From: JAEINY01 sp942490535
GTDB taxonomy: Bacteria; Bacteroidota; Bacteroidia; Bacteroidales; Marinilabiliaceae
Reading direction: 5' to 3'
Assembly: GCA_942490535.1 (NCBI GenBank)
Contig: CALNXQ010000005.1
Location: 1 to 64,000 of the forward strand
DNA: 64,000 nucleotides
The notes under the pieces were generated by a model. That model was given only the letters and a program-made list of their open reading frames with translations, searched no databases and had not been told where the DNA came from. Positions 1 to 11,700 of this stretch are shown here, piece by piece; position 1 is the first letter of the stretch, and each line of letters starts with the position of its first letter. A program made the translations under genes and the position numbers.

Positions 1-2073
1 ATAATTATCGATGGTTGAATTCAAATTCACCAACGAAATGTAATCATTATTGGTCACTGGGATCCCGGCACAATAATTAGAGATGATGATTTCATCAGAG
101 ATACCATCCATTAAAGTCGCATCAGAAGCTGTTACTGTCACCGGCCCACCTGACGCAGTAAAAACCAAATCAGTAAATGCCGCCTGACCACTCACCGTTG
201 CAACGGGCGTATAACTCATGCCCAAAGCTCCTGAATTGGATAAGGTAAGCACTGATGTATAATCGCTATCGATGTTACCATTAGTATCTGTCCCTGCCAC
301 CGTCGGCTGTGTTGTTAAACTGGCTCCCTGGTTAGCAAATGAAGAAGGTGCTTGCACAAACCGAAGCTCTGTCGCATCTATTTGGATCACATTTTTGGTA
401 TCTCCACTCTCTATACTTGGCGGCGTCACCAGAGCTGAACCATCGTAAGCGACGATACCATCGGTATGTAACTGGAATTCTAACCGCTGATTATCCACTG
501 TCGACTCCAGTGAAGAATTCAACCAAATACGTAATTCATAAGTCTCATTCGTCCCATCTTCTACTACAATCATGGAATCGGTTGAGAATTCGATGGAACT
601 CGCATTAATCGTCCCATTTAATTTTGCACCTGCCATTCCTCCTAAATCCGGGCCATACAGTGAAGCTCCTGCAATCACCGAAGACCAGTCTGCCAACTGA
701 TTATTATCACCAGGGGTAAATACCATCTGATGAAAAACGGTAGCCCGACCATCTGATGTACCCAAATCAGAAATGGCCATGTCCATAACCATAACTTCCT
801 CTGCCTCTGTATCCACTATGGAAGATAAAAAATCCGCTTCGCTCCCAGCACCAGCTGAAAACTGTGAATCTTCATCATACGTACCGGTGATTGCTATATT
901 ATCCAAACATAATCCGGGGTTCTGAGCAGAACCACTGGCATTCAGCCACATGAATTTTAATACGGGAGTGGTACCTACATAAGCACTGATGTCAATATCT
1001 AGTTTCTGCCATGTGGTTTGATCAACCAAAGCCCCCCCTACCTGAACACCATCCAGGTAAACTACACCGTAATCATTGCCGGCCACACCGTCAACTTTAT
1101 AGAAAAAGGATAAGGTAGATGATTTAAAATCCCTTAAATCAATCTGATGTTCCAACCAGATGGTAGCCGCATCAGCTACACTATACCCTGCCGAGGTCCC
1201 TGCATCTGCCGTCACATAGCCAGCCTCAGTACCTTGATAGGCTTCTGCTTTACCTCTCGCCCATTGGTTGGTCGTAGATGCACCAAATGTCCAGCCGGAA
1301 ACATCATTTTCCCAATCTTCAAAGAAACGGACATTATCGGGTGTGGTGGCACTGGCACTCAAAGCAGATGAATAAATGTATCCACTCTTGTGCCAGACTT
1401 TATAATAATAAGTTCTGTTGGTTTGTAAGGGTTGGTGAGTGTATGAACTACCTGTTCCGACATGTAAAACAGTTCCACCTCCTGGCAGTACATCACCTGC
1501 CAAATACTCTTCACCCTTCACCGGATCACCAAAAGCACCGGCATCGAATGAATAAGCAATAATCACCTCATCTAACTGTGCATGATTGGTCCATGCCAGA
1601 TTATTCACCAAGGTATTGTAGTTTTCAGCTGTAAAAGCCTGAACCGGAAAGATGGTTCCGTCTAAGGTGACATCATCAATGCAAAAACCTGGTGTGGAAC
1701 CCTCGAACCACCCACACATATTTCGAAAGGAAATGTTTGACACGCCGCCTACATAACTATCAAGTGTTACACTCTCACTTTTCCAGGTGGTCTGGTTCCA
1801 CAATTGATTCATGACACGTGTCGCATCAATATATACTTGTCCGTAGGCACCACTCCATTGGGCACCACCATGCTTCCAGTTAAAGGTCATTGTAGCAGTT
1901 TGAAACCCCTTTAAGTTTACTGGAATGGTCATATCCACATCATAACCTTCAGTACTATATAAATCGGCTGTAATTCCTCCATCTGTGGATACATATGCCG
2001 ATTTTGAACCTGAGCTAAAATCAGCTCGTCCAATGTACCAGGAGTAATCCGGACTTAAACCTAAATTGAGCAT
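1..2073 (-). CDS. C-terminal part of a frameshifted modular surface protein (choice-of-anchor J / Fn3-like repeats), runs off the left edge
   Basis: This minus-strand frame is open for 691 codons from about 2073 to the window edge, with no stop and no start of its own. It continues the protein coded at 2021-3781 in another frame. Near 2020 it reads PDYSWYIGRADFSSGSKSAY, which is the expected continuation of the domain cut short there. At least two further jelly-roll modules of the choice-of-anchor J type are visible; each ends in a motif like PGFCIDD or PGLCLDN. Between them lie Fn3-like units carrying GDPVKGEEY and LPGGGTVLH, the same unit seen in the N-terminal part. Near the edge the sequence resembles a GEVED-type domain. 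The protein is probably an exported surface protein; a T9SS sorting domain would lie outside the window and was not seen. The break may be a real mutation or a sequence error. Confidence 0.75.
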   Translation of the reverse strand, partial: MLNLGLSPDYSWYIGRADFSSGSKSAYVSTDGGITADLYSTEGYDVDMTIPVNLKGFQTATMTFNWKHGGAQWSGAYGQVYIDATRVMNQLWNQTTWKSESVTLDSYVGGVSNISFRNMCGWFEGSTPGFCIDDVTLDGTIFPVQAFTAENYNTLVNNLAWTNHAQLDEVIIAYSFDAGAFGDPVKGEEYLAGDVLPGGGTVLHVGTGSSYTHQPLQTNRTYYYKVWHKSGYIYSSALSASATTPDNVRFFEDWENDVSGWTFGASTTNQWARGKAEAYQGTEAGYVTADAGTSAGYSVADAATIWLEHQIDLRDFKSSTLSFFYKVDGVAGNDYGVVYLDGVQVGGALVDQTTWQKLDIDISAYVGTTPVLKFMWLNASGSAQNPGLCLDNIAITGTYDEDSQFSAGAGSEADFLSSIVDTEAEEVMVMDMAISDLGTSDGRATVFHQMVFTPGDNNQLADWSSVIAGASLYGPDLGGMAGAKLNGTINASSIEFSTDSMIVVEDGTNETYELRIWLNSSLESTVDNQRLEFQLHTDGIVAYDGSALVTPPSIESGDTKNVIQIDATELRFVQAPSSFANQGASLTTQPTVAGTDTNGNIDSDYTSVLTLSNSGALGMSYTPVATVSGQAAFTDLVFTASGGPVTVTASDATLMDGISDEIIISNYCAGIPVTNNDYISLVNLNSTIDNY

Positions 2074-3781
2074 CTACATTCCCCTCAAAATCATCGGTGA
2101 ATGGCAAGGTGACAGGTAATGCACTACTGGTAGATAAACCCGTGGAGTAAGCATTAGAAACATCTTTTGACCATGCCTTGTAATAAGCTACCGCACTGGT
2201 CACGTCATTATGCAAATAACTAGCGGCACTTCCGGAATAAATAATCTGACCTCCTCCAGATAAGAAATCACCAACGTTATAAGAATTCCCTCCCACTGGA
2301 TCCCCAATGGTTGGATCAGCTGAGTAGGCTATGATTATATCATCATCAGCGGTATTTTTCGTCCAGTTCAACTGAATATCATCAATTCCCACTACTCCGG
2401 CTGTAATATCTTGAACGCGGGCGATGCTACTGCCATCAATTCGGATGTCATCCACACAAAAACCGGGGTTTGCACTATTCACAGCCCAGTTAATGATCCA
2501 CCTAAATTGAATAGAGATGGTTTGCCCTGAATAAGCACTCAAATCAATCACCGCATTCGTCCAGTTAGTTTGCATCTGATACTCCTGACTGGCACTAACC
2601 AAACTTCCATTAACATAAACCTCACCATAGGCATCACCCGGTGCCCCAACCGCTTTATAGAAAAAAGATAGCTCTACACTTTTCAAAGCAGCCGGTATGG
2701 CAATGCCTGTTTTACTCATTGTTATAGTACCTGATTGCCAGGAATCATAAGACGCTGTTGCACCATTATCCATCGTATGGTAAGCCGAATAACTACCCCG
2801 ATAAGCGGAGGCTGTTCCTCGTGCCCATTTGTTGTTACCCCAGCCATTGGCACCCAAAAGCCAGCCATTAGTGCCACTTTCAAAATCAGTATATTCAACG
2901 GTTGAAGTTCCTGTTGTAGTCCCTGAAGTCTCCACCCCAAAATAAGAGTATTCAGGCGTTGCATCCAATGACCACAATTTATAGTAATAGTCTGTTCCCT
3001 GATCCAAACTGGTATGTGCATATGAAGTAGAACTTCCTGAGTAGATAACTGTACCTCCACCTGGGATCGCATCACTTACATTATAAGTATTGCCATTTAC
3101 CGGGTCGCCAAACACAGCATCTGCAGACACGGCCAACAATACATTATTACTATTGGCATTCAAATCCCAATCCAGGTCTATCTGACTTGCCTCAGCCGAT
3201 GTGACTGTAAAATTAGAAGCTTCCAACACATCACTGCCATCAACTGACACATTATCGATGTACCAGTTATTTCCCCGATCGTTCGTCATCACAAACGCAA
3301 TGTAAACATCGCTGCCGCTATAGGCACTTAAATCAATGATACGTTGCGTGTAAACGTCCTCAGGTATATCTTCTTCAATGTAAGTAATAAGATCGGTAAA
3401 ATCGGTATGCGTCGATTGCGAAGATGTTGAAACTTTAATGGCATAACTTGAGTTCCTTGAATCTCTGCGCGTCCGTTGCTCATCAAATGTCAACACATTA
3501 TAACCAGCCTTTAAACGAATCAACGGTGTTACCAACCAATCCTCGGCCAATCCACCGCTTACATTTTCATTCTCAACAAAAGCAGCACTGCTTTGTGATT
3601 TCCAATCCTGAGCGGTTCCCAATCCATTCGTTCCTCGAAAAGAGACCCAATCAGTTGGTGGCACTACTGCTGCATCAAAGTTTTCAGTAAATGGTAACGC
3701 GGCCCCTTGCCCCAATGCATTAATTAGCCCCGACAAAAGAAGCCCGAAAATAAAAACAACCTTTGTAATTCTCTGTTTCAT
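2021..3781 (-). CDS. N-terminal part of a frameshifted secreted modular surface protein
   Basis: The 586-residue frame starts with a clear signal peptide (about residues 1-25, Lys/Arg then a Leu/Ile/Phe core). Modules follow in order: choice-of-anchor J-like jelly roll (about 30-180, ending NNWYIDNVSVDG), an Fn3-like unit (about 190-290, GDPVNGNTYN and PGGGTVIYSG), a second jelly roll (about 295-455, ending PGFCVDDIRIDG), a second Fn3-like unit (about 460-545, GDPVGGNSYN), then the first residues of a third jelly roll. There the frame runs into GLLLVHWTS and a stop, while the next frame continues the domain. Jelly rolls of this kind in Bacteroidota commonly bind glycans or mediate adhesion; the ligand here is unknown. 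The gene is separated by about 1.1 kb from the next giant gene on the same strand. Confidence 0.8.
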   Translation of the reverse strand: MKQRITKVVFIFGLLLSGLINALGQGAALPFTENFDAAVVPPTDWVSFRGTNGLGTAQDWKSQSSAAFVENENVSGGLAEDWLVTPLIRLKAGYNVLTFDEQRTRRDSRNSSYAIKVSTSSQSTHTDFTDLITYIEEDIPEDVYTQRIIDLSAYSGSDVYIAFVMTNDRGNNWYIDNVSVDGSDVLEASNFTVTSAEASQIDLDWDLNANSNNVLLAVSADAVFGDPVNGNTYNVSDAIPGGGTVIYSGSSTSYAHTSLDQGTDYYYKLWSLDATPEYSYFGVETSGTTTGTSTVEYTDFESGTNGWLLGANGWGNNKWARGTASAYRGSYSAYHTMDNGATASYDSWQSGTITMSKTGIAIPAALKSVELSFFYKAVGAPGDAYGEVYVNGSLVSASQEYQMQTNWTNAVIDLSAYSGQTISIQFRWIINWAVNSANPGFCVDDIRIDGSSIARVQDITAGVVGIDDIQLNWTKNTADDDIIIAYSADPTIGDPVGGNSYNVGDFLSGGGQIIYSGSAASYLHNDVTSAVAYYKAWSKDVSNAYSTGLSTSSALPVTLPFTDDFEGNVDAQFRFKSGLLLVHWTS

Positions 3782-4863
3782 TATTTATTCCTATTTGTTT
3801 CCTACACATCTTATACACAGGCATCTACCTACCAATTTATCTCCAATCAATTCCCTATTCATCATCTCAATTCGAGAAATTAATTACCCCTTGTACGTCA
3901 TATACACCAAAAGGTTATTGCAAAACACAGGTGAAACAACTCTAACCCAATAAAATGTAACACTATACATAATCCCATGATAATATTAAAAACATGACTA
4001 ATACCTGAATCATCTTTAGTATTTACAGCACTTGATGGTGAACTGCAAAAATGCCATCCACCCTTTCCTATCACTAGATACTACCGCAGTAAACGTCAGT
4101 AATACTCACTCAAGAAAGTATAATACCACAAAAAGTCTCTCTACTTACCAAACTCTAAACCATTGTTAAAGCCAGACAGTTTGCAAAAGTGTTATTGAGA
4201 ACTTGAGTTACCCAATATCTTAAACTAATGCCCATACTAAACAACATGATGATAAATTAGATCCATGGAAATAACGCCTTTTATAGCACAATAAGCACCT
4301 TGTAATGCTTGGCAGGCGCCAACACTACAAACCACACCAATAGTCCAGGAAAACGTCCCTATTGATTTTTTTCAATTATTGAGATATTGCTAATATCAAC
4401 AACAGGACTCACTTAAATATTTGTTTCAAAAAAAATCCCAGATCGGGGAGGCTATCTCAAAGTCGAACGTATTTATTTTATTAAACAAACACCTTTTGTT
4501 CGCATGACCGCTCGATACAATTAACTTTAACACTTTCTGATGCTTCCGCTGATCCACGCTCTTCAGTACCAATTGCAACTTCAGATTTTTTAAAGTGAAG
4601 TGTAAAACGACTATTATTTATACCCTTAATGGTTCAAATAAATAACTATAGACTGTATACAAGTCAACAAAGTCACCTTTTAGTTTATTTTCCAGCAGTA
4701 ATTCATTTCCAGACTCAAGGGTAAAACTAGATACGAAATTGCAGAAGACAGAATTATAGTCAAATAAAAAGGACGATTACTTCATAAATTAAAGAAATAT
4801 CTAGTGTCCTTGTATTTTGCAAGGATCTCAACTCTTAAAAAGTTCCTAAAATATCGAACAAAA
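3782..4863. other. AT-rich intergenic stretch without a recognisable gene
   Basis: About 1.1 kb between the two giant surface-protein genes holds no convincing reading frame on either strand. It is AT-rich with no obvious tandem repeat. It should contain the promoter of the gene starting at 3781, but I could not identify a good TTTG / TANNTTTG pair. Its right end is the terminator of the upstream giant gene. Confidence 0.5.
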
Positions 4864-4892
4864 AACCTGCTGTACATTACATACAGCAGGTT
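4858..4892 (-). terminator. Rho-independent terminator of the giant T9SS-type protein gene
   Basis: A perfect 11-bp stem (4864-4874 with 4882-4892) with a 7-base loop is followed on the minus strand by a run of T. It lies 29 bases beyond the stop codon at 4921. Confidence 0.85.
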
Positions 4893-4920
4893 AAAAATTA
4901 GTTTTATATAATTCTAGGTA

Positions 4921-5719
4921 TTATCGAATCACCACTTTCACTACATGTGGTTCACTGTTTTTAGCAGAGATCTTTACTAAATACGTACCTGATGCTAAAT
5001 TAGCCGGAATTGTATGCCATCCGCTTGCACCGTACTCATTTACTAATTGGCTCACACCGTTGATCGAAACTAATTCAATGCTCACTTTACCAGCCCGTGT
5101 ATGCTCTAATAAGTTTTCGAATACCATAAGCTGATTGTCTCTGTAATAAGCATGAATACTAATTCCATCATTTCTAACAGGTGTATCAATTCCAGTAGAG
5201 ATTGATACATCAAAATAAAGCGCAAATCGATCTTCAACGCTACCTTGTTGAGCTGTAAAAGTATATTCAGATGTTGTGCGTAAGTCTAATTTATCTCCCG
5301 TTACCCCATCTTCCAGGTAAACCATCAAATTCGGTTCAAAATTTTCAAGACCGGATACATTAAGCCTCAACTCTCCAGCCCCTTTAGCAGGTATATTAAT
5401 TCCCAATGGCACCCGTTGCCCTTTCACCTGAATGGGCAACACATTAATAACCGCACTTTGCTCATCTTTCACTGAATAAATGTAAGGTACTGCCTCTTTA
5501 TTATCGAAACGCTTTTCTGAATCAAAACGATGTAACATCAAATGATCCATTTTCACGAAATGCCACAACGGCCTCATCATTGGCCCTCCCATTTGTTAAT
5601 TGCAAACGTAACAAGTCAAGCTCACCAACGGAAGCGGATTTTAGCGCGGACCTGGCACCATCATGGACACGATTCGCCTGCTTCATCACAATATTCCCTG
5701 CGTTTCTCGTTTCACCCAA
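4921..5719 (-). pseudogene. Frameshifted C-terminal region of the giant surface protein, with type IX secretion sorting domain
   Basis: This is the 3' end of the gene whose main frame stops at 5686. The frame at 5522-5719 continues the protein (NIVMKQANRVHDGARSAL, typical of the region before a T9SS tail). It is left again at a TTTT run (plus positions 5524-5527), after which the original frame resumes with DSEKRFDNKEAVPYIYS. The last 75 or so residues look like a type A T9SS C-terminal domain, ending GTYLVKISAKNSEPHVVKVVIR-like with the usual Gly-Thr-Tyr and terminal basic strand. The two shifts are opposite (about one base missing near 5705, one extra near 5525), so the whole 4921-15363 span stays divisible by three, as an intact gene of about 3480 codons would be. 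Sequence error or real decay are both possible. Confidence 0.75.
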
Positions 5720-8700
5720 AAAGCCTGCATGGGGGCTATTATTCCCTTATAATCTGCAGGTGTAGCAATTCCCGACAGGGTATTATAAGTAGCAAGCGAG
5801 CGGCTATTTTGATCAGCTCCAGTGCGTACATATACCGAACCGGTAGTATGTTCAAAATCAGTATTGGACATCTCCTGCTTCCGTAATTGATAATAAGACG
5901 CATAGGGATTGGCCACCAACTGCCAGCCATCAATCAGTGTCATTTGCAAATCAGTAGTATTGAGTTCACCCGTATAAGATACCGGTGTTGTGTTACGAAA
6001 AATTGCACTATAACCTTTCAAAGGTTGTGTGACTATCTGATCTGCAAGACCTGAACTCCAATTCCGATTAAAATCATATACATAGACATTGGGTGGATCA
6101 ATCATCTTTCCCCAACTACTGAGTTGAAATTCCATAGTGCCATGGCCTATGTACCAATATCGGCGGGCATCATATGTCCACTGTATAGTCACGTCACCTG
6201 TAATTGAACCATGATTAATAAACGAGGCAGGTTCGGCATTGGTATTTTCCAATTTCAAACTATTAGCGGGTGCGATGAACGCTCCCCAAACGGTAAAATG
6301 ACCGCCTGGCTTTACAGTTAATGTACCAGAAGTAATGGTCACATTATTAACGTGAGCTATTTCAGTTCCACTAATCACAGCATCATGAGGTGTGCCAGCC
6401 ACAATGGTAACATCCGTAGTCTGGTTAGGCACAATGCCATCCGTCCAGTTACCGGCAGTAAACCAGTCATTGCTCACATCCCCTTGCCAGGTATGAGGTG
6501 GCAATAATGGAAATGCAATGTTTACTTCATCCACAGAGCTACAGTCCCCATTGGCAATTGTCCATCGTAACACATATGTCGATCCGTTGGTTCCATTGAA
6601 AAGGGTTGTTGGGTTGGCAGGGTTCACAAACGACCCCCCAGATCCACTCACTATAGTCCATAAGCCAACACCTAGCGTTGCAGAATTTCCCTGCAGCGTA
6701 GCTTGTGACAATCCCTGCAGACTCTGGTCAGCCCCTGCATCTGCCACTGTAGGTGCAGCAAACACTTCAACCTGCGTCACATCGACCACCCCGACTTTGG
6801 TGCCATTATCATATGTGAAGCCAGTTAACACATAGACACCCGTTTTAGTGGTTGGTAATGCATAGGGGGAACCAGTTAAAGTTAAGCTAGGTTGATCCAC
6901 GTTATCTATGGAATATGAGATAACATAATTAAGAGGTGTTGGCACTGTTGTTACAATCTCCAATGGAATACCTGAAGTCAGATCACAAACAGCAGCCGTT
7001 GGATTGAGGCGTACTTTGGGTTTATTGGTATTCACGGTAGCCGTTGTAAAATCAATCCCTCCATCTGAAACGGTTACACGAAAATTGATTACAACTGTTC
7101 CTATATTATCGTTACCCGTAGCTGTGGATGGCAACTCCTGCCATTCTGCACCATCATATTGAGTGACACGTATATCAGCTAATCCATGTTCGGTCATAAC
7201 CGGCGAGATGTCGCTGGCTGCATCCCAACCCAACTTGACAATTGCTTCTCCACCACCAGGCGTACGTAATGTCCAGTATTCATGACTATTAACAGCTGTT
7301 AATGGAAAACTAAAGTCTGCTGAAGTCGGATTAGGTCGATGGTATTCCGCTGTCCAGAATTTAGTTCCGGTACGTGTTGCTGAAACAACCAGCTTATTCC
7401 CTGATTCACCATCAGCACCTACAGGAAATCTGAATGTATCACCCTGGTTCATTTTCTTAGTTAATGGCCCATTCACATAGGATGTGGATTTTCCGCCATC
7501 AGGTGTCACACAGTTAGTAGCTGTGTTGCTTATTGTCAAACTATTAACTGAACTAGTTGAGATAACTCCATTGGTAAGCTTCAACAACCCGGTTAATTCA
7601 ACGGCATTATCCAAAACTAATCCGTTGGTGTTATTTACCTCAAGATTATTCAAGGCATTTACACCCGTGAAGTTTCCAATAACTTGTTCTGTAGAACCAA
7701 CAAAAGAAACTGTTGCTGAAGAACCTGATCCACTTACAAAGTTTCCACTTTGAAGCTCGAAACCTCCTTCAACATATAAAGCCTTGTTATACACACTATT
7801 GTCCACAACCGGTCCATTAATCAAGAATTGATGACAGATGGTTAAATCCTCATTTGGTAAAACCCGACGACCGGAACCGGTAAATATCAAATTGGCCGCA
7901 TTGTTATAAAGATCAGCCAGAATCGCGTAATCACTCGTACCACCATACTCTAATGTGGAGTTATTGGCACAGCCCAAGAATTTTGAGTATCGACCTTCAG
8001 GTAACTGTCCATCTTCTAAATACAGGGTTCCCGATCCGGATACCTCTCCCAAATTATGACCATAATAGTTGGCATCTACCTTTAACTTACCTAATGTGTT
8101 AATGGTAGTTCGGTAAGCTTGTGCAAAATTAGCATCCAGTGTTACTTCATGATCAATGATCACAATAAATCCATTAGGTCCTCCTGCAGGACAAGCATAT
8201 GTATCCCCTCCTGTTTGAACCCAATTAGTTTCATCAGACCAATGTCCATTATTAAGGCTGGTATATTGCGGAACCTTAGTCGGGAAAGCCGTTTCGATGC
8301 CAGCCGTATACTCCCCTGTCAAATTATTGGTCCTGGAAAAATAGAAAGTTATTGTATTGGTGGCTTCATTAACATTATTGGTTTTACTCCAAATGGTTTC
8401 CGGCGCATTCTCAAATAAACGAGCTGCGAAATAATTCGCCTCATCACCTTGTACATCCCCTTCCACATAAGTTAATTCTAGACTTCCATCAAAACCATTC
8501 AAACCTGTACTTTCGACAGCCCAGTAATAATTCAGCACATTAGCCGCATCAATTTGAGCAGGGTGCTTATCATTAACCGGGTTGAAACGAATGGAAGCCA
8601 CATTATCACTGGCAGTTACATCCACAACAGCAGGTGTGTATTTTCCAGCAACTCCTAAAGGTAATGTAAACGTTGAGGCTCCCATTGAAATTACCTTCTC

Positions 8701-11700
8701 AACACCTTGATTACTGAAAACGCCGTTGGTCGTAATCATAGTACTGGTGCCAAAACTTCCTGAAACGGAACTACTCTGACCTAATGATAACAGGTATTTG
8801 TTAATATTGAAAACCCCCTGCGTCAAAACGAGCTCATCCTTAAGCGTTACATTACTTAGCATTGTAACGCCGTTAATATTGTTCAATTCAAGTCTGCCAA
8901 ATGTTCCGGTACCGGAAAGCTCCTGAGCATTGGTACCATTCAAAATAATACCTATGCCATCCTCATTATAATTGGCATTATTAACCACATCACCATACAC
9001 ATTAATTGCATAAGTATCCGCCTCTAATGTACCCTGGGATAAGGTTAAATCATTATTCACAATAATATTCTTGCTCAATGTTAAGCTGTTAAAGGGCTGC
9101 ACAACCAAATCATAGAAAGATACGGCTGATGAACCGGTGAGCGTTTGAACTGTACCATCAAACGTAGTGATGTTTTTATAATAGTTATAAACACCAGAGT
9201 TATTGAAGTTACCACCAATGGTTACATTCACATTAAAATCTACGTTCGCATCCAGAATACTATTTCCATTATTGATAGTAAGATCTCCCTCTAATGATAA
9301 CGGACTAATAAGCAGTTTCACAGTAGCAGCAGAGACATTTCCATTAATGGTTAAATCATTCAGTGCTACGTTGGCATCCAATAAGTAATTTTGAGTTCCA
9401 ACCCCTGGATTTGAGAAGTTAATTTCTCCTCCCGTCACATTAGCACTTTCAGGTCGTAAATACAGATCGCCATAAGTCGTTCCACCTCCACCACGCAGAA
9501 TGTTCAGGGTTCCACCTGACATATTAAAAGCACTACCTGCATTCAAAATCTCCAGCTTCGCATTGGTAGTTAAGGCATTTCGTCCATTAATAGTAACTGA
9601 TCCACCTGATTGACTATACTTTAAAATACCAGCTGTTGAAGCCGGGTTACGACGAATTTGACCATTCACGTTAAGTTGTCCCCCTTGGACTTCTATTTCA
9701 GATGCTCCACCTCCTGAATACTCGATATCATTATTCCTGTCTCGAGAAGAATCTCCAATATAAAGACGTCCACTGATTAAAGCGAGTTTTCCATTTAGAT
9801 ACATGTCATAATCGTCACTGTTGCCATAACACATGACAAAATCATCAGGTGTATCAATATACAAACCGGCAGTTTGCGGGATGGTAAAACTATTATTCGT
9901 ATTTAAGTAAACGGTACCACTCCGTTGATATTTAAACGTACCATTGACCAGGGTCAGCCATTCATTGGACTCATAATTAACAGTTCCTGCAATGTCCATT
10001 GTCAATGAGGTAGCCTGAGAATTTCCTTTTTTCACTGTAATTGTTTCAATACGCGTATAAGGTGTACCAGTGACATTCGTAATGGAAGCGTTATTATCAC
10101 CAAAGAAAATCAAAGGAATATCTGTAAAATCACATCCCCGGTAGCCATTATTACCACCGCCGGGTGCAGAGGCATTATTTATTAAACTCCCTCCAATCGA
10201 AATACTTTGATTGGTAGCACTTCCATAAACTCCGATTCCGGCTTGTTCGGCCACCTTCAAATCACCATGAATAATGAAATCCTGAGCCAAGTTGTTATTT
10301 CCATAATAAATAAGAGCACCTCCTTGCAAATCAAAATCACCCTTGATAGTAATCGTTTTAGCAATTCGTGTCCTCGGATTATTTGGATAGTTTGAATTCC
10401 AGGTTGGACAATACCACGAACCTGAATGTTGGCCTTTAGCTATAAGATCACCTAAAATAACAACATCGTTATTGGGGAAAATAATATTGGATCCCCCCAA
10501 AGGAGAAATCATCAGGTTTCCATATTCTGTTACACCATTGGGTAACCAATATGTTGTACCTCCGGTAGAATTGTTAGTATATAATTCGGTAGAACCTAAA
10601 TTCGTATTAAACTCTGAAAAGTCACCTCCAGGAAACTCAAAGGTACTTCCACTATTATCATTAATGGATACTCTTATCAAACCGTTTCCGTTGGGATGAG
10701 ACATCACCATTCCAAAATCACTACCTGGGTTATAGGTAATATCAAGTACACCACCTTGTTCTATTTGTAAGCTGGCACTGTAGTGAGGGTCTCTGTTAGG
10801 TGTTCTACTATTTCTTAGAAAACTAACAGTATGTCCACTACCAATAATCACAATATCACCGGCACCGGGAATCCGGCTTGCAGCAGATCCGGTATGTCCG
10901 GTTGATGACCAGGTTGAAGCTCTATTCCAAAGATCAGAAGCCCGACTGTAAAATTTCTCAGGTGTTCCAAAGGCGGAGACCAAACCAGCCGTATAATCTC
11001 CATCAATAAAATCCGCACTTTGTGTAGGCGTTGTCCAATCAGAAATGGTATTATTGGTTTCATCCACATCAGCAGTCGAACCATAATTCCAGGTATAGTT
11101 AGCCACATCATAGACAGCCGGACGATAATTCGATTCTGAACCAGTTACATCACCTTGATTATACTCAAACAAATGAGTTACTTTACCAGCATATCCGGTA
11201 AACCCAGTCGATTTAACCCGCCAGAAATACGATAGCGCCTCATTGTCTGTCGTTGTGGTAGGGTGTTCATAATTCACCGGTATAACAGTGATGCTTCCAT
11301 AGGAAGATGGAGCAGCACTAAAACCAATAGTTGCTGGTGTATAATTACTAACCCCTACCGGAAAAACTTGTGCGGGAATAGCACTATAATCGAAAGTAAC
11401 CCCACCATCACCAGCATTTCCAGCTAACTTAATGTAACGATTAAGTCCTGCACCAACAATGGTTGCATTCGTTTTAAATGTCAGGTTATTCGTGCCTATA
11501 TCCAGGAGCCTGTCTTGTACAAACTCTAGCTTTTCGGTAATAATCGTATTGGCTTTCAGCGTAAAATTACCACTGTTATTATTTAATTTTAGATACCTGA
11601 ATTCACCGGTTCCGTCACCATCAATACTTTGTGGGGATGTACCGACTAAACTAATGCGCCCATCTACTGTTCCAAGCAGACGACCGGCATTGTAAACATG

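Noticed and set aside
2722..3075. Other-frame reading frame inside the surface-protein gene
   Set aside because: Low-complexity antisense or shifted translation of repeats; the main frame has signal peptide and domains.
4921..5592. Separate 223-residue gene with its own start
   Set aside because: It is the T9SS tail of the giant protein in the same frame; the internal ATG codons lie in a region better explained by frameshift.
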